This document shows, in pieces, positions 16,710-29,801 of a stretch of DNA of 64,000 nucleotides. Origin of the DNA: Arthrobacter crusticola (GTDB lineage: Bacteria; Actinomycetota; Actinomycetes; Actinomycetales; Micrococcaceae); the NCBI RefSeq assembly GCF_004357995.1, contig NZ_SMTK01000003.1, positions 620,001 through 684,000 on the forward strand, written 5' to 3'. A program made the position numbers and the translations under genes. Position 1 is the stretch's first letter; each line of letters opens with the position of its first letter. The notes under the pieces were generated by a model. The model was not told where the DNA came from, did no database searches, and saw only the letters and a list, made by a program, of their open reading frames with translations.

Positions 16710-17683
16710 GTCTTCCGCAGCAGCATCCGCCGGATCGAATGATCGGCTTCCTTGGTGAGCACCAGCTGCGCCCTGCCGCGGGTGGGCAGGACGTTCATGA
16801 TCAGGTTCGGTTCGTTGATGCGCTTCCAGATGCCCCGGGCGGTGGTGTGGGCTTCGTCATCCGTCAGGTCCGCGTAGCGGTGGAAATAGGACTCGGGGTT
16901 GGCGAACGCGCCGCTGCGCAGCGACTGGAACCGCTGGATGTACCACTCCTCGATGTACGAGGTCTTCGCGTCGACATAGATCGAGAAGTCGAAGAAGTCG
17001 CTCACCGCCAGCCCGGTGCGCCCGTCCGCCCGCGGCCGTGCCGGGGCCAGGACGTTGAGCCCCTCGACGATCAGCACGTCGGGGCGGCGGACCACGACCT
17101 CCCGGCCCGGGACGATGTCGTAGGAAAGGTGCGAGTACCAGGGAGCGCGGACTTCCTCGGCGCCGCTCTTGACCTCGCTGACGAAACGCAGCAGCCGGCG
17201 GCGGTCGTAGGACTCCGGGAAGCCCTTGCGCTGCATCAGGCCGCGGCGCTCGAGCTCGGCATTGGGGTAGAGGAAGCCGTCGGTAGTGACCAATTCCACA
17301 TTGGGGGTGTCGGGCCAGCGCCGCAGCAGCTCCTGCAGCACCCGGGCCGTGGTGGACTTGCCCACCGCCACCGAGCCGGCCACCCCGATCACGAACGGGG
17401 TGCGGGTGGTCTTCTCCCCGAGAAAGGTGGTGGTTGCGGCATGCAGTTCCCCGGCGGCGGCCACGTACAGGTTCAACAGCCGTGACAAGGGAAGATACAC
17501 CTCGCGGATCTCCTCAAGGCTGAGGACATCGCCCAGGCCGCGGAGCCGCTGGGCGTCCTCGACGGTGAGCGGGGACTGCAGCTCCATCGAGAGGCGCGAC
17601 CACATCGGCCGGTCGAGCTCGACGAACGGGGTGAAGGTTTCGGCGCCGTTCGCCTGCTGGGTGCCGGGGCTTCGTTCGCTCAC
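16706..17683 (-). CDS. coaA: Type I pantothenate kinase
   Basis: First enzyme of coenzyme A synthesis (pantothenate to 4'-phosphopantothenate). The Walker A is [12 protein letters not shown] (100-111), and further conserved stretches are [50 protein letters not shown] and IVEGLNVL. Length 325 fits CoaA. It is divergent from glmS across 63 bases and is followed by the coupled M15 peptidase gene. Confidence 0.95.
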   Translation of the reverse strand: MSERSPGTQQANGAETFTPFVELDRPMWSRLSMELQSPLTVEDAQRLRGLGDVLSLEEIREVYLPLSRLLNLYVAAAGELHAATTTFLGEKTTRTPFVIGVAGSVAVGKSTTARVLQELLRRWPDTPNVELVTTDGFLYPNAELERRGLMQRKGFPESYDRRRLLRFVSEVKSGAEEVRAPWYSHLSYDIVPGREVVVRRPDVLIVEGLNVLAPARPRADGRTGLAVSDFFDFSIYVDAKTSYIEEWYIQRFQSLRSGAFANPESYFHRYADLTDDEAHTTARGIWKRINEPNLIMNVLPTRGRAQLVLTKEADHSIRRMLLRKT

Positions 17684-17746
17684 CCTTAGGATTCTGCCCC
17701 GTGGCCCTTACATTAACAAACGCACCGTGCCGGTAGGCTTGGGGGC

Positions 17747-19690
<1,944 letters not shown>

Positions 19691-19711
19691 CACCCCGGGC
19701 CGGGCTCGGCC

Positions 19712-20068
19712 GTGATCGTCGGAATCGGGGTCGACGTCGTCGACGTCGACCGGTTCCGGCGGCAGGTCGAGCGCACCCCGGGGCTCATTGAACGGTTGTT
19801 CGTCCCCGCGGAGCGCGGGCTGCACATCCGCTCCCTGGCCGCGCGGTTCGCCGCCAAGGAGGCCGTGGCCAAGGCCCTCGGAGCGCCCGCCGGCATGAAC
19901 TGGCAGGACTGCGAGGTGCGCGTCGACGAGGCCGGTGCGCCCTCGATCGTGCTCACGGGCACCGTGGACGACGCCGCCCGGCGAAAGGGCATCGCCTCCT
20001 GGCACCTGTCGATGAGCCACGACGGGGGCCTGGCGAGCGCCATGGTCGTCGCCGAAGCACCGGGGTAA
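19712..20068 (+). CDS. acpS: Holo-[acyl-carrier-protein] synthase
   Basis: Transfers 4'-phosphopantetheine from CoA to the acyl carrier protein. It is 118 residues long, with the metal-binding [12 protein letters not shown] at the start and [15 protein letters not shown] in the middle, both diagnostic of AcpS. GTG start, 21 bases after glmS. The C-terminal [17 protein letters not shown] is typical. It probably shares the glmS transcript. Confidence 0.94.
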   Translation: MIVGIGVDVVDVDRFRRQVERTPGLIERLFVPAERGLHIRSLAARFAAKEAVAKALGAPAGMNWQDCEVRVDEAGAPSIVLTGTVDDAARRKGIASWHLSMSHDGGLASAMVVAEAPG

Positions 20069-20116
20069 ATAGTAACCAGACTGACTAATTTGGTGCTGGC
20101 CGCTAAGCTCGTACAT

Positions 20117-21667
20117 ATGCTTCAAGCCTTCACCGCCGGCCAGGTCCGCTCAGCCGAGGAACCCCTCCTCGCCGCCGGGCAGGGCGCTGCGCTGATGCAG
20201 AAGGCCGCACACGGGCTGTTCGCCGTGGCGGCCGGCATGCTGCGGGACTCCGGCGGCCTGTACGGGCGCACGGTCGTGGTGCTGGCCGGCGGCGGCAACA
20301 ACGGCGGCGACGCACTCTACGCCGCGGCGCGGCTGGCCCGGCGCGGCATGGGCGCCACCGCCATCGCGCTCTCCGAACGGATCCACCCCGACGCCCTGGC
20401 TGTCTTCACCGCAGCCGGAGGCCGCCTCGAACGGCTCACCGCTGACAACACGGACGCGCTGGCCGCCCGGTGCGCCGCAGCGGACCTGATCATCGACGGC
20501 GTCCTCGGCACCGGCGCCAGCGGAGCCCTCCGCGGCCCGGTGGCGAACCTGATCGACGCGGTCAACGCCAAGGCGGGCCCGCGGGGCGACCGTCGGCCGC
20601 AGGTGCTGGCCTGTGACGGACCCAGCGGGGTCGACCTGGACTCCGGGCGGATCGAGGGCCCGGTGCTGCGCGCCGACGCCACGGCGACCTTCGGGGCCGC
20701 CAAGGCCGGGCTGCTCACCGGAGCCGGAGCGCTCGCGGCCGGGGAACTCAACGTCATCGACATCGGCCTGGGGCTGTCCAACGGCGCCGCGCCCGCACCT
20801 GCGATCCGCAGGCTCGAACTCGCCGACGCCGCCGCGCTCTACCGCAGGCCCCGGACCGCCGACCACAAATACACCCGCGGGGTCCTCGGCATCGCCGCCG
20901 GCTCCGAGCAGTACCCGGGTGCCGCGGTCCTGGCCACCGGTGCCGCCCTGGCCACCGGCATCGGCATGGTGCGCTACCTCGGACCGAGGAGCGTCGGAGC
21001 CCTCATCAACAGCGTCCACCCCGAGGCGGTGTGCTCCACCGGGGGTGTCGCCGAGGCGCGATCCCAGGCCTGGCTCGTCGGACCCGGAGCGGTCGGTGAC
21101 CCCGAGCAGGCCCGCCGTGCGCGGGACGCGATCACCAGCGGGCTGCCCGTCGTGGTCGACGCCGGAGCCCTCGCCGAGGTGCCCCGGACGGTTGGCCCCC
21201 AGGTGATCCTCACCCCGCACGCCGGCGAGCTGGTCGCCTTCCTCGGCGGCCGCGGCCGCCCGGTCACCCGCGACGCCATCGAGGCATCACCGGCCGAGTA
21301 CGCGCTGGAGACGGCGCGCCTCACCGGGGCCACCGTGCTGCTCAAGGGCTACACCACGGTGACCGCAGCGCCGAGCGGGGAGGTCTTCAGCCAGGCCGAC
21401 GCCACGCCCTGGCTGGCGACCGCAGGGTCGGGGGACACCCTCGCGGGCATCCTCGGCGCCCTCGCCGCCGCTGCGGCCGGGGACGGCCCTGCCGCCGCCC
21501 GGGCCGGCGTGCCGGAAGGCGCCAAGTGGGCCGCGGTGGCCGCGGCCGCGGCGCTGATCCACGGCCGGGCCGGCCAGCGTGCGGCGCGGCGGGGCCCGGT
21601 CATCGTCTCGGACCTTCCGGGGGAGATCGGCGCGGTCGTCGCCGGCCTGTTGGCGGTACCGGATTGA
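20117..21667 (+). CDS. nnrD: Bifunctional NAD(P)H-hydrate epimerase/dehydratase
   Basis: Repairs hydrated NAD(P)H. The N-terminal YjeF/NAXE epimerase domain has GGGNNGGDALYAAARL and the cofactor loop CDGPSGVDLDSG. The C-terminal NAXD dehydratase domain has TPHAGELVAFLGG and the ATP-binding ATAGSGDTLAGILGAL. ATG 20117 is preferred to the earlier in-frame GTG at 20090: TAAGCT at 20104-20109 lies 7 bases upstream of it (leaderless pattern) and the conserved sequence starts at LQAFTAGQVRSAE. The resulting protein is 516 residues, a normal fused length. Confidence 0.93.
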   Translation: MLQAFTAGQVRSAEEPLLAAGQGAALMQKAAHGLFAVAAGMLRDSGGLYGRTVVVLAGGGNNGGDALYAAARLARRGMGATAIALSERIHPDALAVFTAAGGRLERLTADNTDALAARCAAADLIIDGVLGTGASGALRGPVANLIDAVNAKAGPRGDRRPQVLACDGPSGVDLDSGRIEGPVLRADATATFGAAKAGLLTGAGALAAGELNVIDIGLGLSNGAAPAPAIRRLELADAAALYRRPRTADHKYTRGVLGIAAGSEQYPGAAVLATGAALATGIGMVRYLGPRSVGALINSVHPEAVCSTGGVAEARSQAWLVGPGAVGDPEQARRARDAITSGLPVVVDAGALAEVPRTVGPQVILTPHAGELVAFLGGRGRPVTRDAIEASPAEYALETARLTGATVLLKGYTTVTAAPSGEVFSQADATPWLATAGSGDTLAGILGALAAAAAGDGPAAARAGVPEGAKWAAVAAAAALIHGRAGQRAARRGPVIVSDLPGEIGAVVAGLLAVPD

Positions 21668-21851
21668 CCGGTGTTCACGTGCCCGTTACCCGCGTGAGGT
21701 ACACCAGAGGAAGCCGTCCCGACGCCGGCCGCGGTCGACACCGCCTGCCGGCACGGATCACCGGCCCCGGGCCCCGCACCGGCAGCCCCGGCCCACCCTG
21801 ACTTTTTCCCCCACCAACGAACTTTCGATGAACACACCAAGGAGCACAAAC

Positions 21852-24038
21852 ATGGAACTATGGCCCGGCGAAGCATATCCCCTGGGGGCGACCTATGACG
21901 GTACGGGGACGAACTTCGCGCTTTACAGTGAAATTGCGGAGTCCGTCGTGCTCTGCCTGTTCGAGGGGGACGGCACCGAGACGCAGATCCCGCTGAAGGA
22001 AGTCGACGGTTACGTCTGGCACGGCTACCTGCCGCAGGTCGCCCCGGGACAGAAGTACGGCTACCGGGTCCACGGCCCGAACAACCCCGCCGAGGGGCAC
22101 CGCTGCAATCCGAACAAGCTGCTGCTCGACCCGTATGCCAAGGCCGTCCACGGACAGATTGACTGGGACCAGGCGCTCTTCGGCTACAACTTCGGCGACG
22201 AGAACTCCGTCAACAACGACGACTCCGCCCCGCACATGATGCTCGGCGTCGTGGTCAACCCGTTCTTCGACTGGGACGGTGACCGCATGCCGCGCACCCC
22301 CTACCACCAGTCGGTCATCTACGAGGCGCACGTCAAGGGCCTGACCCAGCTGCACCCGGAGGTCCCCGAGGAGCAGCGCGGCACCTACGCCGGCGTCGCG
22401 CACCCCGCTGTCGTGGCCCACCTGCAGAAGCTTGGCGTCACAGCGATCGAACTGATGCCCGTGCACCAGTTCGTCAACGACAGCACCCTGCAGGAAAAGG
22501 GGCTCTCCAACTACTGGGGCTACAACACCATTGGGTTCTTCGCCCCGCACAACAGCTACGGCTCCGCAGGAGACCAGGGCGAGCAGGTCCAGGAGTTCAA
22601 GGCGATGGTCAAGGAGCTGCACCTGGCCGGGATCGAAGTGATCCTCGACGTGGTGTACAACCACACGGCGGAGGGCAACCACCTCGGCCCGACCCTCTCC
22701 ATGCGCGGCATCGACAACTCGGCCTACTACCGCCTCGTTGAAGACGACAAGCAGTACTACATGGACTACACCGGCACGGGCAACTCCTTGAATGTCGGCA
22801 ACCCCCACTCGCTGCAGCTGCTCATGGACTCCCTGCGCTACTGGGTGACCGAGATGCACGTCGACGGCTTCCGCTTCGACCTCGCTTCCGCCCTGGCCCG
22901 CGAGTTCTACGAGGTCGACCGGCTCTCGGCGTTCTTCGAACTCGTCCAGCAGGACCCGGTGGTCTCCCAGGTGAAGCTCATCGCCGAGCCGTGGGACGTC
23001 GGGCCCGGCGGCTACCAGGTGGGCAACTTCCCGCCGCAGTGGACCGAGTGGAACGGCAAGTACCGCGACACGGTCCGCGACTTCTGGCGCGGAGAGCACT
23101 CAAGCATCGGCGAATTCGCCTCACGTCTCACCGGCTCAGCCGATCTCTACGAGCACTCCGCCCGGCGGCCCGTGGCCTCGATCAACTTCGTCACCGCCCA
23201 CGATGGCTTCACCCTGCGCGACCTCGTCTCCTACAACGAGAAGCACAACGAGGCGAACGGCGAGAACAACAACGACGGCGAATCGCACAACCGCTCCTGG
23301 AACTGCGGCGTCGAAGGCCCCACCGACGACCCGACGGTGCTGGGGCTGCGGGCACGCCAGCAGCGCAACTTCATCGCCACCCTGCTGCTCTCCCAGGGCG
23401 TCCCCATGCTCCTGCACGGCGACGAGCTCGGGCGCACCCAGGACGGCAACAACAACACCTACGCCCAGGACTCCGAGCTCAGCTGGGTGCACTGGGACAA
23501 GATGGACCAGCCCCTGCTCGAGTTCACGGCTGCCGTGAACCGCCTGCGGTCAGAGCACCCGACCTTCCGCCGCCGCCGCTTCTTCGACGGCCGCCCGGTC
23601 CGCCGGGGCGAGGGCGAGGCACTGCCGGACATCGTGTGGCTCGACACCTCCGGAGAGCTGATGGCACCCGAGGACTGGGACAGCGGCTTCGGCCGCTCGA
23701 TCGGAGTCTTCCTCAACGGGCAGGGCATCCGCGGACGCGACGCGCGCGGCCAGCGCATCACCGACGCCAACTTCCTGATGTACTTCAACGCCCACGACGA
23801 AGCGGTGGAGTTCACCATCCCGGCCGAGGAGTACGCACCGGCCTGGGACATCGTGATCGACACCGCAGGCAAGTACGCCGACACGGAGGCCGTCCCCGCC
23901 GGAACCGTCACCTCCATCGAGGGCAAGTCGATGGTCGTGCTGCGGGCCCACGCGGAGGCCGAAGATGTCGACCACTCGGTGGCGGCGTCGCTGGCGATCC
24001 TCGCCAACGAGGTCACGTCCAAGACCGGCTCGGCCTAA
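21852..24038 (+). CDS. glgX: Glycogen debranching enzyme (isoamylase type, TreX/GlgX)
   Basis: GH13 enzyme that cleaves alpha-1,6 branches of glycogen. An N-terminal CBM48-like module (PLGATYDGTGTNFALYSE) precedes the barrel, with the nucleophile in DGFRFDLASAL, the acid/base in LIAEPWDVGPGGYQ and the third Asp in TAHDGFTLRDLVSY. ATG 21852 is chosen because AAGGAG lies 8 bases upstream; the in-frame ATG at 21828 has none. At 728 residues it matches GlgX/TreX. It heads the treX-treY-treZ cluster and supplies linear maltodextrin. Confidence 0.95.
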   Translation: MELWPGEAYPLGATYDGTGTNFALYSEIAESVVLCLFEGDGTETQIPLKEVDGYVWHGYLPQVAPGQKYGYRVHGPNNPAEGHRCNPNKLLLDPYAKAVHGQIDWDQALFGYNFGDENSVNNDDSAPHMMLGVVVNPFFDWDGDRMPRTPYHQSVIYEAHVKGLTQLHPEVPEEQRGTYAGVAHPAVVAHLQKLGVTAIELMPVHQFVNDSTLQEKGLSNYWGYNTIGFFAPHNSYGSAGDQGEQVQEFKAMVKELHLAGIEVILDVVYNHTAEGNHLGPTLSMRGIDNSAYYRLVEDDKQYYMDYTGTGNSLNVGNPHSLQLLMDSLRYWVTEMHVDGFRFDLASALAREFYEVDRLSAFFELVQQDPVVSQVKLIAEPWDVGPGGYQVGNFPPQWTEWNGKYRDTVRDFWRGEHSSIGEFASRLTGSADLYEHSARRPVASINFVTAHDGFTLRDLVSYNEKHNEANGENNNDGESHNRSWNCGVEGPTDDPTVLGLRARQQRNFIATLLLSQGVPMLLHGDELGRTQDGNNNTYAQDSELSWVHWDKMDQPLLEFTAAVNRLRSEHPTFRRRRFFDGRPVRRGEGEALPDIVWLDTSGELMAPEDWDSGFGRSIGVFLNGQGIRGRDARGQRITDANFLMYFNAHDEAVEFTIPAEEYAPAWDIVIDTAGKYADTEAVPAGTVTSIEGKSMVVLRAHAEAEDVDHSVAASLAILANEVTSKTGSA

Positions 24039-24134
24039 CCCGGCGGCGCGTCCGCCGTCCTGCATCAACCGGCACCGCCGGGCCCGCACGGGCCCGGCGC
24101 CCAGCAGTACCCCCATCGCTCCAGGAGGAAATGC

Positions 24135-26453
24135 GTGAAGACACCGAAATCGACCTACCGGCTGCAGATTCGAAACGAGTTCGACCTGCGCGAAGCCGCG
24201 GCCCTGGTGCCGTACCTGCACGACCTCGGAGTGGACTGGGTGTACCTGTCGCCGATCCTGACGGCGGAGAAGGGCTCCGGCCACGGGTACGACGTCACCG
24301 ACCCCGCCACCGTCGACCCGGCCCGCGGCGGACGGGAGGCTCTTTCCGAGCTTTCCGCCGCCGCGCGGGCCGCCGGGATGGGGGTGCTCGTTGACATCGT
24401 CCCGAACCACATGGGCATCGAGACGCCGGCCGACAACCCTTGGTGGTGGGAGCTGCTCCGCGGGGGCAGGGACTCGCGCATGGCGGAGGCGTTCGACGTC
24501 GACTGGGACGCTGCCGGGGGCCGGATCCGGATTCCGGTGCTCGGGGACGGCCCGGACAAGGAGTCCGCCCTGGAGGTCGTCGACGGCGAACTGCGGTACT
24601 ACGACCACCGCTTCCCCCTCGCCGAGGGGTCGTTCGGCCCCGGGGACACCGCGGCCGAGGTCCACGGCCGGCAGCACTACGAGTTGGTGAACTGGCGCCG
24701 CGCCGACAGCGAACTGAACTACCGCCGCTTCTTCGGCGTGAACACCCTCGCCGGCCTGCGCGTCGAGGTGCCCTGGGTCTTCGAGGAAAGCCACAGCCAG
24801 GTCCGCAGCTGGTTCGAGGACGCCCTCGTGGACGGGCTGCGCATCGACCACCCGGACGGGCTGGCCGACCCCGTCGGCTACCTCGCGGACCTGCGCCGGC
24901 TCACCGGCGGCGCCTACGTTCTGGTGGAGAAGATCCTCGAACCGGGGGAGGAGCTTCCGGAGGGCTGGGCCTGCGAGGGAACCACCGGCTACGACGCGCT
25001 CGCCGAGATCGACCGGCTCTTCACCGACCCGGCCGGGGAACACGAACTCACCTCCCTGGTCCCCGTCGAGCCGTTCCACGAGATGATCCACGGCACCAAG
25101 CGCGGCATCACCGACGGGATCCTGCGCTCGGAGGTGCTGCGGTTGGCCCGGCTCGTCCCCGGCGATGCGGGCCTTGACCCGGCAGAGGCCGCCGATGCCC
25201 TGGCCGAGCTGCTGACCTGCTTCCCCGTCTACCGCAGCTACCTGCCCGACGGCGCCGGTTACCTCGCCGACGCCGTGCGGGATGCCTCGGTGCGCCGCCC
25301 CGACCTGGCCGCCGCCGTCAAGACCCTCCACCCGCTCCTCGACCCCTTCCTTGAGGGCGGGCCCGACGCCGCACTCTCGGAACTGTCCCGCAGGTTCCAG
25401 CAGACCTCCGGCATGGTCATGGCCAAGGGCGTGGAGGACACCGCGTTCTACCGCTACAACCGGCTCGTCTCCCTCAACGAAGTGGGCGCGGATCCGTCGA
25501 TCTTCGCGCTCAACCCGCTGGAGATGCACCGGCGCCTGCTGGGACGCTCGACCGGAAACCCGCTGTCGATGACCACGCTCAGCACCCACGACACCAAGCG
25601 CAGCGAGGACACCCGGGCACGCATCACCGTCCTCTCCGAACTGCCCGGGGAGTGGGCCTCGGCCCTGGCCGCTCTCAACGAGGCCGCGCCGATCGGCGAC
25701 GCGTCCTTCGCGCCGCTGCTGTGGCAGTCCCTCATCGGGGCGTGGCCGCTGAGCCGGGAACGCGCCCATGCCTACGCCGAAAAGGCCGCCCGCGAGGCCG
25801 ACGCCAGCACCCACTGGACCGCACCGGACGAGGAATTCGAATCGGCGATGCACGCCGCCGTCGACGCCGCTTTCGACGACGCGCGCGTGTCGGAGCTTCT
25901 GACCTCCTTTGTGGAGCGGATTCAGCACGCCGGGTGGTCGAACTCCCTGGCGATGAAGCTCCTGCAGCTCACGATGCCCGGCGTCCCCGACGTCTACCAG
26001 GGCACCGAGTTCTGGGACACCTCCCTCGTCGACCCCGACAACCGCCGGGAGGTCGACTACGGGGCCCGGAAGCAGGCCCTTACGGACCTCGACTTCGGCG
26101 CCCAGCCCGCGGTCGGCGCGGACGGGCGGGCCAAGCTGCTCGTCGTCTCCCGCGCGCTGCGGCTGCGACGGGACCGGCCGGAGTTGTTCGCCGGCTACGA
26201 GGCGGTCCACGCCTCCGGGCCCGCCGCGGACCACCTCTTCGCCTTCGACCGCGGCGGCGCCCTGACGTTCGTCACGCGCCTGCCCGCCGGACTCGACAAA
26301 GCCGGCGGCTGGAACAGCACCACCGTTGAGCTTCCTGAAGGGCGCTACACCTCCGCCCTCACCGGCGAAACGTTCGACGGCGGCAGCCTCCCGGTCGCCG
26401 ACCTGTTCTCAGCCCTACCCGTAGCGCTTCTCACCAAGGAGGATGCAGCATGA
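24135..26453 (+). CDS. treY: Maltooligosyltrehalose synthase
   Basis: GH13 isomerase that turns the reducing-end alpha-1,4 bond of maltodextrins into the alpha,alpha-1,1 bond of trehalose. Signature segments are STYRLQI at the start, [43 protein letters not shown] (nucleophile region), [14 protein letters not shown] (acid/base) and [15 protein letters not shown]. Length 772. AGGAGG lies 5 bases before the GTG start. Its stop overlaps the treZ start by 4 bases (ATGA). Confidence 0.97.
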   Translation: MKTPKSTYRLQIRNEFDLREAAALVPYLHDLGVDWVYLSPILTAEKGSGHGYDVTDPATVDPARGGREALSELSAAARAAGMGVLVDIVPNHMGIETPADNPWWWELLRGGRDSRMAEAFDVDWDAAGGRIRIPVLGDGPDKESALEVVDGELRYYDHRFPLAEGSFGPGDTAAEVHGRQHYELVNWRRADSELNYRRFFGVNTLAGLRVEVPWVFEESHSQVRSWFEDALVDGLRIDHPDGLADPVGYLADLRRLTGGAYVLVEKILEPGEELPEGWACEGTTGYDALAEIDRLFTDPAGEHELTSLVPVEPFHEMIHGTKRGITDGILRSEVLRLARLVPGDAGLDPAEAADALAELLTCFPVYRSYLPDGAGYLADAVRDASVRRPDLAAAVKTLHPLLDPFLEGGPDAALSELSRRFQQTSGMVMAKGVEDTAFYRYNRLVSLNEVGADPSIFALNPLEMHRRLLGRSTGNPLSMTTLSTHDTKRSEDTRARITVLSELPGEWASALAALNEAAPIGDASFAPLLWQSLIGAWPLSRERAHAYAEKAAREADASTHWTAPDEEFESAMHAAVDAAFDDARVSELLTSFVERIQHAGWSNSLAMKLLQLTMPGVPDVYQGTEFWDTSLVDPDNRREVDYGARKQALTDLDFGAQPAVGADGRAKLLVVSRALRLRRDRPELFAGYEAVHASGPAADHLFAFDRGGALTFVTRLPAGLDKAGGWNSTTVELPEGRYTSALTGETFDGGSLPVADLFSALPVALLTKEDAA

Positions 26454-28201
26454 GCACGTTCGACGTCTGGGCACCCCGCGCCGAGTCCCTGATTCTGACC
26501 GCCAACGGCACCGACTACCCAATGAGTGCCTCCACCGGCGGCTGGTGGCACGCCCCGGCGGAAGCCCCCTCCGGGCCCGGAATCGACTACGGGTACAAGG
26601 TGAACGGGTCGACCACGGCCGTGCCGGATCCGCGCTCGCGCCGCCAGCCCGACGGGGTCCACGCGCTGTCCCGGACCTTCGACCCTGCAGCCCACGACTG
26701 GCAGGACGCCGGCTGGTCCTCACCCGGGATGGACGGCGGGGTGATCTACGAGATGCACCTTGGCACCTTCACCCGGGAGGGGACCCTCGACGCCGCCATC
26801 GAACGGCTCGACTACCTCGCGGACCTCGGCGTCCGGTATATCGAACTCCTCCCGGTCAACGCGTTCAACGGAACGCACAACTGGGGCTACGACGGGGTGC
26901 TCTGGTACGCCGTCCAGGAGACCTACGGCGGCCCGGCGGCCTACCAGCGCTTCGTGGACGCCGCCCACCAGCGCGGCCTCGGGGTCATCCAGGACGTCGT
27001 CTACAACCACCTGGGGCCCAGCGGCAACTACCTCGGCCAGTTCGGCCCGTACCTCACCGAGGGCCTGAGCAACACCTGGGGCGACTCCCTGAACCTCGAC
27101 GGCCCGGCGTCCGACGAGGTCCGGCGCTACGTCGTCGAGAACTTGCTCATGTGGTTCCGCGATTACCACGTCGACGGGCTGCGGCTTGACGCAGTCCACG
27201 CGCTGCACGACGAACGCGCCGTGCACATCCTCGAGGAATTCGCCGCCGAGACCGACGCGTGCGCGGCGGAGCTCGGCAAGCCCCTGTTCCTCATCGCGGA
27301 GTCCGATCTCAACAATCCACGCCTCATCGAGGCCCGCAGCGTGAACGGCTACGGGCTCGCCGGGCAGTGGAGCGACGACTTCCACCACGCCGTGCACGTG
27401 AACCTCACCGGCGAGACCGAGGGTTACTACGCCGACTTCAACTCCGTGGGCGCACTCGCCAAGGTCCTGAAGGAGGGGTTCTTCCACAATGGGACCTACT
27501 CCTCCTTCCGGGAGCGCAGTCACGGCCGGCGCCTCGACGCCGACCGGGTGTCCCCGCTGCAGCTGGTCGTCTGCGCCCAGAACCACGACCAGATCGGAAA
27601 CCGGGCCGCCGGTGACCGGATCAGCGCCGCGCTGAACCCCGCCCAGCTCGCGCAGGCGGCGGTGCTGACCATCGCCGGGCCCTTCACACCCATGCTGTTC
27701 ATGGGCGAGGAGTACGGCGCCACCACCCCGTGGCCGTTCTTCACCTCCCATCCCGAGCCGGAACTGGGCAGGGCCACCGCCGAGGGACGGCTTCGCGAGT
27801 TCGAACGCATGGGGTGGGACCCCGACGCGGTGCCCAACCCGCAGGACCCGGCGACCTTCGAGTCGGCCAAGCTCGACTGGGCCGAAAGCGAAAAGCCCGA
27901 ACACCGGCAGCTGCTCGAGACCTACCGGGAGCTGATCCGGCTGCGGGCCACCGAACCGGACCTTAACACCCGCGACTTCCGCTCGATCGAGGTGGAGTTC
28001 GACGAGGCGGCCCGTTGGCTGCTGCTTCGACGCGGGCGAACCGCGGTGCTCCTGAACTTCGGCGCCGCCGAGTGCGAGGTCCCCCTGGCCGCCGGCGGCG
28101 CGCAGGTGCTGCTGTCCACGGTGGACGGGGTCCGCACCGGGACCGACACGGTGACCCTGCCGGGCCACGCGTCCCTCATCCTCTCGCTCACGGCCGGCTG
28201 A
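26450..28201 (+). CDS. treZ: Maltooligosyltrehalose trehalohydrolase
   Basis: Releases free trehalose from maltooligosyltrehalose made by TreY. An N-terminal beta module ([15 protein letters not shown]) is followed by the GH13 barrel with [34 protein letters not shown] (nucleophile), [13 protein letters not shown] (acid/base) and [16 protein letters not shown]. Length 583. Translationally coupled to treY and followed after 2 bases by the monooxygenase gene. The product is a compatible solute and, in actinobacteria, a cell-envelope precursor. Confidence 0.97.
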   Translation: MSTFDVWAPRAESLILTANGTDYPMSASTGGWWHAPAEAPSGPGIDYGYKVNGSTTAVPDPRSRRQPDGVHALSRTFDPAAHDWQDAGWSSPGMDGGVIYEMHLGTFTREGTLDAAIERLDYLADLGVRYIELLPVNAFNGTHNWGYDGVLWYAVQETYGGPAAYQRFVDAAHQRGLGVIQDVVYNHLGPSGNYLGQFGPYLTEGLSNTWGDSLNLDGPASDEVRRYVVENLLMWFRDYHVDGLRLDAVHALHDERAVHILEEFAAETDACAAELGKPLFLIAESDLNNPRLIEARSVNGYGLAGQWSDDFHHAVHVNLTGETEGYYADFNSVGALAKVLKEGFFHNGTYSSFRERSHGRRLDADRVSPLQLVVCAQNHDQIGNRAAGDRISAALNPAQLAQAAVLTIAGPFTPMLFMGEEYGATTPWPFFTSHPEPELGRATAEGRLREFERMGWDPDAVPNPQDPATFESAKLDWAESEKPEHRQLLETYRELIRLRATEPDLNTRDFRSIEVEFDEAARWLLLRRGRTAVLLNFGAAECEVPLAAGGAQVLLSTVDGVRTGTDTVTLPGHASLILSLTAG

Positions 28202-28203
28202 CC

Positions 28204-29754
28204 ATGGCCGCCTCCGAGGTGAGCACCGACGTGCTGATCGTCGGTGCCGGACCCACCGGACTGATGCTCGCGGCGTGGCTGCGCAGGCTCGGCGTGGACG
28301 CGGTGCTCACCGACGGCAAGGGCGAACCCACCCGGGAGTCACGGGCGCTCGGGATCCAGTCGCGCACCATGGAGATCTACGACCAGCTGGGGGTGATCGG
28401 CCCGGTACTCGAGCAGGCCCAGAAGGCCTTCAGCATCAAGCCAGGCTACGGCCGGCGGTCCTTCGGTGAGATCCCCCTGGCGGCCCTCGGGGAAGGGTTG
28501 ACCCCGCACCCGGGGCTTCACTTCCTCGAACAGAGCAAGAACGAGCGGATCCTCCTGGCCGAGCTGCAGCGCAGGGGAGGTGACGTGCTGTGGAACCGGC
28601 GGCTGACCGGGCTCAGCACCCGCACCGGCGGTGCCACGGCCGTGCTCTCCGGCCCGGGCGGGCCCCTCACCGTCACGGCCCGCTATGTGGTGGGCTGCGA
28701 CGGTGGGTCCTCCGCGGTGCGGACCCTGAGCGGCATCCCCTTTGAGGGCGTCACCAACGAGCACGTCTTCTATGTGGCCGACGCCCTCGACGTCCAGGGC
28801 CTCTCGGCGGCCACCGTTGAACTGCGGCTCAGCGGCGATGACTTCCTGCTCGCTTTCCCCCTGAAGGGGACGGAGGAGGGAGAGATCAACCACCGGCTGA
28901 TCGGGGTGCTGCGCAGCACCGGCACCGCCGACATCGTCGAGGACGTGGCGCGGGGGCGGCTGAGCGAGCTCTTCGGCGTCACCTACGGCACGTCCCGCTG
29001 GTTCTCCACCTACCGCGTGCACCACCGGGTGGCCGCAGCCTTCCGCGCCGGCCCCGTGTTCCTGGCCGGGGACGCCGGTCACATCCACTCACCCGTGGGG
29101 GCCCAGGGCATGAACACCGGGCTCCAGGACGCCCACAACCTTGCCTTCAAACTGGCCGACGTCCTCGCCGGACGGGCGGGGGAGGAACTGCTCGACCGCT
29201 ACAACGCGGAGCGGCGCCCCGTCGCACTGCGCCTGGTCAGCGTCACCGATCGGGTCTTCGCCGGCGTCACCTCCGGTGCCACCACCGCCCGGACGCTGCG
29301 GCGGATCCTTCCGCGCCTGGCTGGGCCGGTGGCCGTGCGCCTGCTGCCGTCCGCGCCCATCGCCCCCCGGTTCGCCGGGTACCTCGGGCAGATCCGCATC
29401 CACTACTGGATGAGCGAAGGGGCCAAGGCCGCGGCCCGCGGCCGCAGGGGCCGGGTGGTCGGGCGCCGCCTGCCGTGGACGGGCTCCAATTTCGCCCCGC
29501 TCGCCGACGCCGTCTGGCAGGTCCACAGCTACGGCGACACCGACACCGAACTGGCCGACGCGCTCGGGCGGGCCCTCGGGCTGCCGGTGCATCAGTTCCC
29601 CGCTGCGCCCGCCGCGGGCCTGCGCCCGGACCGGTTCTACCTGGTGCGCCCCGACGGGTTCGTCGCCGCCGAGGCCCCGGCCCACCGCGGGGTCTCCGCG
29701 CTCCGGGCGGCCCTTCCTCCGGGGTGGACGCCCACCCCCGAAGTCCACGCCTGA
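28204..29754 (+). CDS. FAD-dependent monooxygenase (class A flavoprotein hydroxylase)
   Basis: Protein of 516 residues with the FAD Rossmann motif DVLIVGAGPTGLMLAAWLRR, the DG motif VVGCDGGSSAVRTLSG and the second FAD motif FLAGDAGHIHSPVGAQGMN. A C-terminal thioredoxin-like portion ends near GWTPTPEVHA. Such enzymes hydroxylate aromatic or polyketide substrates with NAD(P)H; the substrate here is unknown. ATG 28204 is 2 bases after the treZ stop. It lies in the trehalose transcript but has no evident link to trehalose. Confidence 0.9.
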   Translation: MAASEVSTDVLIVGAGPTGLMLAAWLRRLGVDAVLTDGKGEPTRESRALGIQSRTMEIYDQLGVIGPVLEQAQKAFSIKPGYGRRSFGEIPLAALGEGLTPHPGLHFLEQSKNERILLAELQRRGGDVLWNRRLTGLSTRTGGATAVLSGPGGPLTVTARYVVGCDGGSSAVRTLSGIPFEGVTNEHVFYVADALDVQGLSAATVELRLSGDDFLLAFPLKGTEEGEINHRLIGVLRSTGTADIVEDVARGRLSELFGVTYGTSRWFSTYRVHHRVAAAFRAGPVFLAGDAGHIHSPVGAQGMNTGLQDAHNLAFKLADVLAGRAGEELLDRYNAERRPVALRLVSVTDRVFAGVTSGATTARTLRRILPRLAGPVAVRLLPSAPIAPRFAGYLGQIRIHYWMSEGAKAAARGRRGRVVGRRLPWTGSNFAPLADAVWQVHSYGDTDTELADALGRALGLPVHQFPAAPAAGLRPDRFYLVRPDGFVAAEAPAHRGVSALRAALPPGWTPTPEVHA

Positions 29755-29801
29755 CCACCCGGGCGCGGGGCCGCGCCGGGGCGTCCGCATAGGATGGTTT
29801 C

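Noticed and set aside
23550-26234. An open frame of almost 900 codons antisense to glgX and treY
   Set aside because: Both sense genes are unmistakable. The antisense translation is low in recognisable structure and typical of antisense frames in high-GC DNA.
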